Source: Rhizobium sp. CG5 (GTDB lineage: Bacteria > Pseudomonadota > Alphaproteobacteria > Rhizobiales > Rhizobiaceae). From it: DNA of 64,000 nt. Position 1 is the stretch's first letter. Each line of letters starts with the position of its first letter. The DNA is taken from contig NZ_JABAEF010000009.1 in assembly GCF_023701945.1 (NCBI RefSeq), positions 1-64,000 of the forward strand, given 5' to 3'. This document shows positions 8,032 through 15,715 of the stretch, piece by piece. Made by a program: the position numbers and the translations under genes. The notes beneath the pieces are model-generated. The model was not told the origin of the DNA. It saw only the letters and a list, made by a program, of their open reading frames with translations, and searched no databases.

Positions 8032-9348
8032 ATGCCATCCATCGAAGAACAGATCGCAGACCGCGTCGAGGCGGTGCAGGAGCGAATCGTCCAGACGCTG
8101 AGCGATCTCGTCGCCTTCCCGTCGATCGTCAAGTCGAACCCGAAGGAAGCCGGTCCAGGCGAACGCGATTGCCAGCTCTATCTGCAGAAGCGGCTGGAAG
8201 CCCTCGGTTTCACCACCGACCTATGGGATCCGGATGGCCCGGCGCTCTATGCCAAGTATGAAGGTCGCCCCGGTGCCAACAAGGGCCGCACCTTCGAGGG
8301 GCGTCCCAATCTCGGCGGCACCCTGAAGGGCACCGGCGACGGCCGCTCGATCATGCTAACCGGCCATATCGACGTGGTACCGCCAGGCGCTGCCGAACAC
8401 TGGACGACCGATCCCTTCGTGCCGGTGCTGAAGGACGGCTTCCTGCATGGCCGCGGTACCGTAGACATGAAGGGCGGTGTCGCCTGCATGCTGATGGCGG
8501 TCGAAATTCTCAAGGAGATGGGCGTCGAACTGAAGGGCGATGTCGTCTTCACCACCGTGGTGGACGAGGAAATCGGCGGCATGGGTTCGCTCGCCATGGT
8601 CGATCGCGGCTTCAAGGCCGATGCCGGCATCATGACGGAGCCGACCGCCAACCGCATCGCGCCGCTCTGCCATGGCATCCTCTGGGGTAAAATCATCATC
8701 GACGGGATCGGCGGCCATGCCGAGCTGACGCCGAATGCCTGGTACACCAGCGGGCCGGTCGACGCCGTGCAGCTTTGCCGCCAGATGCTCGACGGCATCG
8801 ACATCCTCAACCGTCGCTGGATGTTCGACCCGAAGAAGAACCATCCGCTTATGGATCTGCCCAACCAGATCATTGTCACCCAGATGACTGCAGGCGAGCA
8901 TCCGTCCTCAATGGCCGGCCGCGCCGAGATCATCATCGACGCACAGTATCTGCCGAGCGAGAAGGACGAGTTCGCCCTCGGCGGTCATGTGAAGCGCGAG
9001 ATCGAGGAACACGTCCGCAACGTCTGCCAGGCGGATCCCTATCTGCGCGAGCATCCCGCCCGCGTCGAATGGATTCTCGATGCCGATTGCGCCGAGATTC
9101 CTGCCGATAGCCCGTTCGTGTCGATCTTCCAGCAGGCGGTGGAGACGGCCAACCTGTCGCCGAAGCTCTCCGGCTTCGGCGCCCATAGCGACATCGGTCT
9201 ACCGACCGGTCTCGGCAACACGCCGACCGTGAATTTCGGACCCGGCGATCCAGCGCAGGCGCACCAGCCGAACGAGCGAGTCTCGGTTCGCGACCTCGTC
9301 GACTGCACGAAGGCGATCGCTCTGGCGGTGCACAAGTGGTGCTACTAG
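8032..9348 (+). CDS. M20-family deacylase (ArgE/DapE-like)
   Basis: A 438-aa zinc amidohydrolase of the acetylornithine deacetylase/succinyl-diaminopimelate desuccinylase family. Metal ligands are visible: GHIDVVP (His112, Asp114), the bridging Asp145 in GRGTVDMKGG, the catalytic Glu of DEEIGG (178-183), TEPT (Glu203) and a C-terminal His in DPAQAHQPNE. Placed last in the sugar-type operon, it may remove an acyl group from the imported compound or its phosphorylated form. It is unlikely to be a housekeeping ArgE or DapE, given its context and length. It is intact, unlike the M20 remnant at 1665-2099. Confidence 0.85.
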   Translation: MPSIEEQIADRVEAVQERIVQTLSDLVAFPSIVKSNPKEAGPGERDCQLYLQKRLEALGFTTDLWDPDGPALYAKYEGRPGANKGRTFEGRPNLGGTLKGTGDGRSIMLTGHIDVVPPGAAEHWTTDPFVPVLKDGFLHGRGTVDMKGGVACMLMAVEILKEMGVELKGDVVFTTVVDEEIGGMGSLAMVDRGFKADAGIMTEPTANRIAPLCHGILWGKIIIDGIGGHAELTPNAWYTSGPVDAVQLCRQMLDGIDILNRRWMFDPKKNHPLMDLPNQIIVTQMTAGEHPSSMAGRAEIIIDAQYLPSEKDEFALGGHVKREIEEHVRNVCQADPYLREHPARVEWILDADCAEIPADSPFVSIFQQAVETANLSPKLSGFGAHSDIGLPTGLGNTPTVNFGPGDPAQAHQPNERVSVRDLVDCTKAIALAVHKWCY

Positions 9349-9723
9349 ATTGAAAAAGTGAGGGAGGTCGCCAAGAACGGGTGACGCGTTTTTGGGCCAA
9401 TTAGTGTTAAACAATGAAGGGGTCGAAGGTTCGACTCCCTTCAAGGCAAACTAAGGCTTCGGCTGCAGTGCAGGCTCGGACAAATCTCTGCTAATGCAGG
9501 GGGAAACGTTTGCGTGTTGTCACGCTACCGGTCGCAGACCGGGGCGAAGTGTTCGTAGCCCTTGGAGTTTCGCCCGGCGATACGAGACGCCGACCAAATG
9601 CCTGATGCCGACCGCATCTAGACTCTGGCTCAAAGCTGTCGGGATGATGTGCCGCATGACCGTCAGCAACGATCGCGCAGGCTGTATGGAGGCAGCGCTA
9701 TCCGAGATCGACCCGCACCTTGT
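9349..9723. other. Intergenic junction between sugar operon and sulfur island
   Basis: No convincing gene. At about 9412-9455 there is a GGTTCGACTCC box flanked by GAAGGGG and CCTTC, resembling the T-arm and 3' end of a tRNA. No complete cloverleaf precedes it, and the T-stem has a mismatch. It could be a leftover of a tRNA attachment site or chance. The short open frame that covers 9494-9766 has no recognisable features. Confidence 0.35.
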
Positions 9724-10332
9724 TCATGAAATACTATCTTGCGGGCCGGATTGCGGTACGGGGTAAATTTTCAAATAGGACATCAGAGCCTGCATCGTTT
9801 TTGCCGCGACCATTTCGCGCGGGCCGTTATCGGACACCACCGTCACGTCGGCCAGAGCATAAGTTGGGTAACGGTCATCGATCAATTTGCGCAGGGCGCA
9901 TTCGGGATCGGGCGTTTGCAACAGCGGCCGGTTGGCATGCCGGCGCACGCGGCGGATCAACACGTCGAAATCGGCTTTCAGCCATATCGACACCCCCTGC
10001 TCTGAAATCTGCGCGCGGGTCTCGGCATTCATGAAGGCGCCGCCACCGGTTGCCACAACTTTCGGCCCTTCGGCCAGGAGCCTCGCAAGCACCCGGCGCT
10101 CGTCGTCGCGAAAATAGGCCTCGCCGTGCCGGGCGAAGATGTGCGGGATCGTCGTGCGGTGCGCGGCTTCGATTTCGGCATCGGCGTCGGCAAAATCAAG
10201 CCCTAGCCGCGCAGCGAACAGCCGGCCGACCGAGGTCTTGCCCGAGCCCATCATGCCGATGAGCACAATGCAGCGTCCACCGAGGGCGGCGAGCAGGGCC
10301 GCCTCCTGCTGAGAATTCAAAGACACGTTCAT
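9724..10332 (-). CDS. Shikimate kinase-like protein at end of sulfonate operon
   Basis: A P-loop kinase of about 202 aa with all main shikimate kinase marks: Walker A GMMGSGKTS (26-34), the shikimate-binding DADAEIE (49-55) and FRDDE Arg, the ATGGGAF glycine triplet (95-101) and the lid Arg in NRPLL (about 135). Normally aroK sits with aroB. Here the gene is the last of a sulfonate uptake operon, 13-36 bp behind a flavin monooxygenase gene. It may be a second aroK copy or a kinase recruited for another polyol acid. The ATG at 10332 is preferred; the frame is open from 10356. Confidence 0.8.
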   Translation of the reverse strand: MNVSLNSQQEAALLAALGGRCIVLIGMMGSGKTSVGRLFAARLGLDFADADAEIEAAHRTTIPHIFARHGEAYFRDDERRVLARLLAEGPKVVATGGGAFMNAETRAQISEQGVSIWLKADFDVLIRRVRRHANRPLLQTPDPECALRKLIDDRYPTYALADVTVVSDNGPREMVAAKTMQALMSYLKIYPVPQSGPQDSIS

Positions 10333-10368
10333 GGCGCCCGCTACCAATTTCTTCAACGCTTGCCTTCC

Positions 10369-11433
10369 TCATTCCATAAGCGGCAGCAACTCGCTGCCCT
10401 GGCGCTCGAGTTCTCCCAAATAGGGCGTGTCCGACAGTATGAAATGGGTGATGCCGAGTGCCTCGTACTTGCGCAGTGCGCGGGCAACCTCTTCGGCCGA
10501 GCCGACCAGCCAGGTCGTTCCTGCACCACCGCCACCGTACTTGCCGGGCGCTGTATAAAGGTTATCATCCAGAACGTCGCCCTGGCGGCTCAAATCCAGA
10601 AGGCGCCGCTGGCCGACTGCCACGCCATGGCGATGATCCTGCCAACTGCCGGCCGATCCCTCGGCCATCCTGGCGACCTTCGCTTCCGCATCCGCCCAGG
10701 CCTGTTGCGACGTACCGCGAACGAGCGTCGTGATCCTCAGGCCGAATTCCAGGGGCGGCAGATCACGATCAAGCGTTGCGCTGAGGGCCTTCAACCGCTC
10801 GATGCGCTCGCGCACACCCTCCAGCGGCTCGCCCCAGAAGAGTTGCACGTCGGCTTCGGTGGCGGCAACACGCTCGGCGGCTTCCGAGGCTCCGCCGAAA
10901 TACAGCCGGGGATGGCGGCGGTCGCCGATCTGGGCGAGGCGCGGCTGCACCGTGGAGCCGGCCACCTGAAAATGCTCGCCGGCGAAGGTCACGTTCTCTT
11001 CCGTCCAAAGTCGGCGGACGAGCCGCATGAACTCCCTGGTGCGGGCATAGCGCTGCGTCTGATCGCCTTCCTTGTCGCCATAGGCGGCGAGCTCGTCAGG
11101 ACCGGACACGACATTGACACGCACGCGGCCGTTGCTCAGATGGTCAAGCGTTGCGGCGGCGGCGGCGAAATTCGCCGGTTTCCAGTAGCCGGGCCGCACC
11201 GCGATCAAAGGCTCGAACGTCGTCGTGCGGGCGACCAGCGCGGTTGCGACCGTGAATGTATCGGGCCGCCCCCACCCGGTGCCGATCAAGGCGCCCTTCC
11301 AGCCATGGGTTTCCATGGCTTTCGCCTGGGCCGTCAGCGTATCGAGGCTATTGTGATCGGGATCGGCCACATCGCCTCGGTGACCCGATTGGGTGTCGTT
11401 GGGAATGTACCAGAGAAAATCCGAACCCATCAT
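10369..11433 (-). CDS. LLM-class flavin monooxygenase, SsuD-like
   Basis: A 354-aa bacterial-luciferase-like monooxygenase close to alkanesulfonate monooxygenase SsuD, which uses FMNH2 and oxygen to turn a sulfonate into aldehyde and sulfite. Typical blocks are DFLWYIPNDTQSG at the N-terminus, LIAVRPGYWKPANFA, LDHLSNGRVRVNVVSGPD, RLYFGGASEAAER and LVGSAEEVARALRKYEALGITHFILSDTPYLGE. It overlaps the hydroxyacid dehydrogenase gene by 4 bases. The flavin reductase it needs may be the one at 24445. The substrate probably differs from that of the SsuD at 21783, because each has its own ABC transporter. Confidence 0.87.
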   Translation of the reverse strand: MMGSDFLWYIPNDTQSGHRGDVADPDHNSLDTLTAQAKAMETHGWKGALIGTGWGRPDTFTVATALVARTTTFEPLIAVRPGYWKPANFAAAAATLDHLSNGRVRVNVVSGPDELAAYGDKEGDQTQRYARTREFMRLVRRLWTEENVTFAGEHFQVAGSTVQPRLAQIGDRRHPRLYFGGASEAAERVAATEADVQLFWGEPLEGVRERIERLKALSATLDRDLPPLEFGLRITTLVRGTSQQAWADAEAKVARMAEGSAGSWQDHRHGVAVGQRRLLDLSRQGDVLDDNLYTAPGKYGGGGAGTTWLVGSAEEVARALRKYEALGITHFILSDTPYLGELERQGSELLPLME

Positions 11434-12440
11434 GATTCATCCGTGATTTGATTGCGCAGCCTGCCCTCATCCAGCAGAATTCTGACCGTCTTCGCCGCAT
11501 TCCGGCGCATTTCGATGGCCGCGTGGTCGGAGTAGAAGGCATTGTGCGGCGTGATCACCAGCCGTCCTGCGAGCCAATCCTCGCGGTTGCGCCACGCCGT
11601 CAACAAGGAATGGTCGCCGGGCGGTTCCTGGATCAGCGTGTCGATGGCGGCGGCGGCGATATGGCCGCTGCGCAGGGACTGCTCCAAAGCGTCGAGATCG
11701 GGGATCAACTCGCCGCGGGCCGTGTTGACGATAATGGACCCCGGCTTGAGCCGAGCAAGGCCGTCAGCATTCAGGATGCCGCGCGTCACAGCGTTTGCCG
11801 GGCAATGGAGTGTGACGATATCGGCTTGAGAGAAGAGTTCATCCAGCCGTTCGGGGCGTTCGTAGCCAATCGCCTTCTCATGTCCCGGCGGCTGTCCTGG
11901 GTCATAGCCGAGAATGCGGAAGCCAAAGGGCTTGAGCCGGTTCACGACGGCCGTTCCGATCCGGCCGACGCCGACGACCCCGACTGTCGCCCGGTTGGAA
12001 CGGGCAAGGGGCTTCAGGCTATGGACCTGCCATCCCGCGGCATGTCCCCTGGATCGGTGATCGTGCTCCCAGAGGCGCCGGTGCAGGCTCAGGATCATGG
12101 CAAGCGCGTGATCGGCGACCTCTTCGGTGCCGTAGTCCGGATTGTTGGCAAAGGGAATGCCTGCAGCGGCAAGCGCCGCAAGGTCTATCTTCTCGTAACC
12201 GACGCCATAGCGCACGACGCCCTTGCAGCGCGTGAGATGCGCGATGGTTGGCGCCTGCAGCCGAGCGCCCCAGACCATCAGGGCATCGAGCCTTGCCAGA
12301 CGATCGGGGGTGAGGGCGGATGCGTCGGTGCTGGCGAAGAAGTCGATCTCGACGTCTGGCCCGAGCACGTCCGCTTCGAGATCCGGCTTTCCGATCATGT
12401 GGTCGGTGATCCCGACCACATATTTCTGTCCTGCTGTCAT
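11430..12440 (-). CDS. D-2-hydroxyacid dehydrogenase family protein
   Basis: A 336-aa NAD(P)-dependent D-isomer-specific 2-hydroxyacid dehydrogenase. It has the Rossmann motif VGVVGVGRIGTAVV, the catalytic Arg in NTARGELI, a Glu in IQEPPGD and the catalytic His in TPHNAFYS. It resembles the phosphoglycerate/glyoxylate reductase branch (C-terminal binding protein-like, with EVADHALAMILSLHR). Its position between a sulfonate permease and an SsuD-like enzyme suggests it reduces or oxidises the carbon skeleton released on desulfonation, for example an alpha-keto or hydroxy acid. That role is an inference. Confidence 0.82.
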   Translation of the reverse strand: MTAGQKYVVGITDHMIGKPDLEADVLGPDVEIDFFASTDASALTPDRLARLDALMVWGARLQAPTIAHLTRCKGVVRYGVGYEKIDLAALAAAGIPFANNPDYGTEEVADHALAMILSLHRRLWEHDHRSRGHAAGWQVHSLKPLARSNRATVGVVGVGRIGTAVVNRLKPFGFRILGYDPGQPPGHEKAIGYERPERLDELFSQADIVTLHCPANAVTRGILNADGLARLKPGSIIVNTARGELIPDLDALEQSLRSGHIAAAAIDTLIQEPPGDHSLLTAWRNREDWLAGRLVITPHNAFYSDHAAIEMRRNAAKTVRILLDEGRLRNQITDES

Positions 12441-12460
12441 TCTTGCCTGTCCTTATGACG

Positions 12461-13363
12461 CTAGCGCGTCATTCCCCATTTGATCACTGTCCGCTTCTCA
12501 AGCTGACGGAACAGGACGTTTTCGACCAGAAGACCGAACAGGATCACCGTGATCAGTCCGGCGAAGACCCGGTCTGTGTAGAGCTCATTGCGGTTCTGGA
12601 AGATGTACCAGCCCAGCCCGCCGCGACCGGAAGAGGCGCCAAACACAAGCTCGGCGGCGATCAGCGTGCGCCAGGCGAAGGCCCAGCCGATCTTTAGGCC
12701 GGCGATGATGGAGGGCAGGGCGGCCGGCACGAGGATCAAGAGGACGTAACGCAGGCCGCGCAGGCCATAGTTGCGGCCGGCCATGCGGAGCGTTTCCGGC
12801 ACCCCGGTGAAGCCGGTATACATGTTGAGCGCCAAGGGCCAGAGCACCGAATGGATCAGCACGAAGACCAGGCTCCCCTGTCCCAGCCCGAACCACAAGA
12901 GCGCCAGTGGCAGCAAGGCAATCGGCGGCAGGGGATTGAGCATGGAGGTCAGGGTGGACAGCAGATCGCGGCCGACCTGGGTGGATACCGCCAGTGATGT
13001 CAGAACGAATGCCAGGACGACGCCAGCCACATAGCCCTTGATCAACACCTCGAGCGAGTTCAGAGCCCGGCTCGGGATGAGACCGTTCAGGGTGTCCTCC
13101 GCAAGGGCCTTTATGGCGGCGCTGAACGGCGGCAGAAGCAGTTCATTGCCTTGAAGTCGCGCCGCGATTTCCCAGATCAGAGCCAGACAGACCAGGATCA
13201 CGCACTTGCGCAGCCAGGCACGCTGCCAGAGGCGCTGGTAGAACGGCAGAACCGTCAGGATGGTTGCTCCCGCCAAAGGCTCGAGCGGCAGTTCGTATTC
13301 CGGCCGGACGGGCGGGACCGGTCGAGTTGGCGTTTGTGTGCCCGTGATCAAAACGTCACTCAT
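12461..13363 (-). CDS. Sulfonate/taurine-type ABC transporter permease (SsuC-like)
   Basis: A permease of about 300 aa with the BPD_transp_1 fold; the EAA-like loop is visible as AGRNYGLRGLRYVLLILVPAALPSIIAGLKIGWAFAWRT in separate blocks, and the C-terminus GGLGWYIFQNRNEL is typical of SsuC/TauC. ATG at 13363 (MSDVLITGTQTP) overlaps the stop of the ATPase gene by 8 bases. The open frame upstream to 13657 is antisense-like and not used. It forms the membrane channel with the ATPase and binding protein encoded just upstream. Confidence 0.88.
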   Translation of the reverse strand: MSDVLITGTQTPTRPVPPVRPEYELPLEPLAGATILTVLPFYQRLWQRAWLRKCVILVCLALIWEIAARLQGNELLLPPFSAAIKALAEDTLNGLIPSRALNSLEVLIKGYVAGVVLAFVLTSLAVSTQVGRDLLSTLTSMLNPLPPIALLPLALLWFGLGQGSLVFVLIHSVLWPLALNMYTGFTGVPETLRMAGRNYGLRGLRYVLLILVPAALPSIIAGLKIGWAFAWRTLIAAELVFGASSGRGGLGWYIFQNRNELYTDRVFAGLITVILFGLLVENVLFRQLEKRTVIKWGMTR

Positions 13364-14177
13364 CGACCGCTCCCCCAACCGCATCCGCATCTTCGAAGAG
13401 AAGCCGGTGAATACGGTTTGCCGCTGCTTGGAATTGCGGGCTTCCGCCGCTTTTGAGATCCCATTCATGGCTGTTGATTTCAGCCCGCATGCGCCCGGGG
13501 TGCGGTGAGAGAAGCGCAATACGATTGCCAACCACCAGCGCCTCCTCGATCGAATGGGTGACGAACAGCAGGGTGAAACGCGCGTCTTCCCAAAGGGCCA
13601 GCAGTTCCTCCTGCATCTTACGGCGGGTGAGCGCATCGAGTGCTGCGAAGGGTTCATCCATCAGCAGCACGCGCGGCTCCATGGCGAGCGCCCGGGCGAT
13701 CGCGACGCGCTGTTTCATGCCGCCGGACAGCGCGTTCGGATAAGCATCGGCGAAGCGGCTGAGACCGACCTTGTCGATATAGTGATCGGCACGCTCCAGG
13801 GCTTCCTTCCGATTGAGCCGCCCCGACACGCGCACGGGAAATGCCACATTCTCGCGCACCGTCTTCCAGGGCGGCAATTGATCGAATTCCTGGAAGACGA
13901 CGATGCGATCCGGTCCTGGGCCATGGACCGGGTGCCCATCCAGCAGGATCTGCCCTTCCCGGGGCGCGATAAAACCGCCGACCGCCTTCAGCAAGGTCGA
14001 CTTGCCGCAGCCGGAGGCCCCCAGCAGAATGAAGCGATCGGCCTCCCAGACATCGAAACTGACATTCTGGGTGGCACGAACGATCCGCCCGGCGGAGTGA
14101 TATTCGAGCGTGATCCCCTGCACGGACAGCAGCGGCGGGGCAGGCGCAATATCGCCGTGCCGGACGGGCGCAGTCAT
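13356..14177 (-). CDS. Sulfonate/taurine-type ABC transporter ATPase (SsuB-like)
   Basis: An ATPase of about 273 aa with Walker A GASGCGKST, Q-loop FQEFDQLPPWKTVRENVAFP, signature LSGGMKQRVAIARAL, Walker B VLLMDEPFAALD and switch THSIEEA. The PPWKTVRENV Q-loop and GPGPDRIVVFQE blocks are typical of the nitrate/sulfonate/taurine (NitT) family. ATG 14177 (MTAPVRHG) has an AAGGTAG ribosome site; the frame also has ATGs at 14192 and 14201. It is the second gene of a minus-strand operon that runs from the binding protein gene at 15309 down to 9724. Confidence 0.88.
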   Translation of the reverse strand: MTAPVRHGDIAPAPPLLSVQGITLEYHSAGRIVRATQNVSFDVWEADRFILLGASGCGKSTLLKAVGGFIAPREGQILLDGHPVHGPGPDRIVVFQEFDQLPPWKTVRENVAFPVRVSGRLNRKEALERADHYIDKVGLSRFADAYPNALSGGMKQRVAIARALAMEPRVLLMDEPFAALDALTRRKMQEELLALWEDARFTLLFVTHSIEEALVVGNRIALLSPHPGRMRAEINSHEWDLKSGGSPQFQAAANRIHRLLFEDADAVGGAVDE

Positions 14178-14211
14178 GGCATCTACCTTCATTTCCATCA
14201 AGCGTGACGGG

Positions 14212-15309
14212 TCAGGACCGGATTGCCGCAGCAGTCCGGTCCTGACCGTGAACGTTCAAGAAGGGCGCTAAACCGCCGTTCTCGCCATGCGCCTCGGTGA
14301 AGAAGTAGTCCTTCCAGGAACTCGCCTCGTTTTTCAGCACACCGAGTTTGTGAAGCTCCCTTGCGTAGACAAAGGTGTTCTGCGGCACGATGGTGAAATC
14401 GTTTTCAGGGTCGTTGATGATCTCCAGGATCAGGGCCGGCGAAAGCTTTGACTTCTGCTGGCGGATAAAGGTGTCAGCGGCCTTTTCCTTATTGGCGTTG
14501 ATCCAGTTCGCCGCTTCCTGCAATGCGGCGTAGAAGGCCGCGTAGGTCTTCGGATTCTCGTCGTGGAAAGCAGCGCTGGTATAGAGGACGTTGAAGGTTG
14601 CCGGTCCGCCCAGAATGTCATAGGAGCTGATGACCTTGTGCACCGCCTTGTTGCCCTGCAGCGCCTGATAGTAGAACGGTGCCGAGGAAAAATGCGAATT
14701 CACTTCAGTCCCACCTGATATCAGCGCCGCGGTCGCGTCAGGATGCGGCAGGCTGATGGAGATCTGGTCGAGCTTCTGGAAGTTTTCCTGACCAAAAAGC
14801 TTGGCGGCTTCGATCTGCAGCGTGCGCGACTGGAAGCCGACGCCGGCGGCAGGCACCGCGATGCGATCCTTGTCCGAGAAATCCTTAAGCGTGTGAACGT
14901 CCGGGTTGGTCGTCAGAAGATAGTTCGGCAGGGAGCCGAGCGCCGCAACCAGCTTCACGTCCTGTTTGCCCTTGGTGCGGTCCCAAAGGGTCAGCGCCGG
15001 GGGCACGCCTGCGGAGACGATGTCGAGATTGTTAGCGAGAAGCGCCTCGTTCATCGCGGTGGCACCGGAGATGCTGGCCCATTCGACAGCGATGTCAACG
15101 CCTGCCTCCTTGCCATGCTTTTCGATAAGTGCCTGGTCGCGAACAACATCCAGGATAAGGTAGGCGATGCCGAACTGCTGCGCGATCCGGATCTTTCCTT
15201 CCGCCGCGGCAGGCCCTGCGAGCAGGGTGGCGAGCACACCAAATGTGACACCAACTGCAAGATGACGCTTCAGACGAGCGGTGAATGTCGAACGGTATGG
15301 TGACGTCAT
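14212..15309 (-). CDS. Sulfonate-type ABC transporter substrate-binding protein (SsuA-like)
   Basis: A 365-aa NMT1/SsuA-type periplasmic binding protein. Starting at ATG 15309 (MTSPYRSTFTARLKRHLAVG) it has a clear signal peptide ending near GPAAAEGK. Mature blocks KIRIAQQFGIAYLILDVVRD and VEWASISGATAMNEALLANNLDIVSAGVPP carry the family's ligand loop. The frame is open to 15429, but that stretch would bury the signal peptide. It is the first gene of an operon followed by ATPase, permease, hydroxyacid dehydrogenase, SsuD-like monooxygenase and shikimate kinase-like genes. Confidence 0.87.
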   Translation of the reverse strand: MTSPYRSTFTARLKRHLAVGVTFGVLATLLAGPAAAEGKIRIAQQFGIAYLILDVVRDQALIEKHGKEAGVDIAVEWASISGATAMNEALLANNLDIVSAGVPPALTLWDRTKGKQDVKLVAALGSLPNYLLTTNPDVHTLKDFSDKDRIAVPAAGVGFQSRTLQIEAAKLFGQENFQKLDQISISLPHPDATAALISGGTEVNSHFSSAPFYYQALQGNKAVHKVISSYDILGGPATFNVLYTSAAFHDENPKTYAAFYAALQEAANWINANKEKAADTFIRQQKSKLSPALILEIINDPENDFTIVPQNTFVYARELHKLGVLKNEASSWKDYFFTEAHGENGGLAPFLNVHGQDRTAAAIRS

Positions 15310-15420
15310 GAAAATTCCTGTCTGAATGAAAAGAAACGGATGTTTCTTTGCGCGGGAGTGAAGGGCATCATCGCTGAGTGCCGCAAGCAGTTCGTCAGAC
15401 AGAGTAAGCATGATAACAAA

Positions 15421-15439
15421 ATCTATCAATTATATTGCA
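15421..15439. promoter_or_regulatory. Island element 1 (N-TCYAY-N8-T)
   Basis: ATCTATCAATTATATTGCA lies 112 bp upstream of the binding-protein start at 15309. It fits the 19-bp pattern seen before nearly every sulfur operon here. The rest of 15310-15715 is AT-rich near the element and otherwise holds only the 3' flank of the next gene; I see no other gene in it. Confidence 0.6.
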
Positions 15440-15715
15440 TTCTCTTTTCGCGTTCGAAACGAGTGCAAATTTGCGCCACTTGGCCCAAGAGCCAAAAAAT
15501 TAGCCTGCTGTGATAATCAGGGACCGTCCATCGACGCGGCGTAGCGGCGCTGTTCGGAGGTGGGCGAACCGCTACCAGTGGTCAGCAACGGCTGTCTCAG
15601 CGGAGCTGTCACTTTTCTCGCGGGGGCAGGCATTGGCCCTTGAAGGAGGCCGACAGATAGCTTTCGACAATCACAGTCGTCAAAGACGGATTGCGTCCGA
15701 CAAAAAAGATGTTGG

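Noticed and set aside
9494..9766. 90-codon open frame after the M20 gene
   Set aside because: No ribosome site of note and no family features; overlaps the end of the kinase gene.
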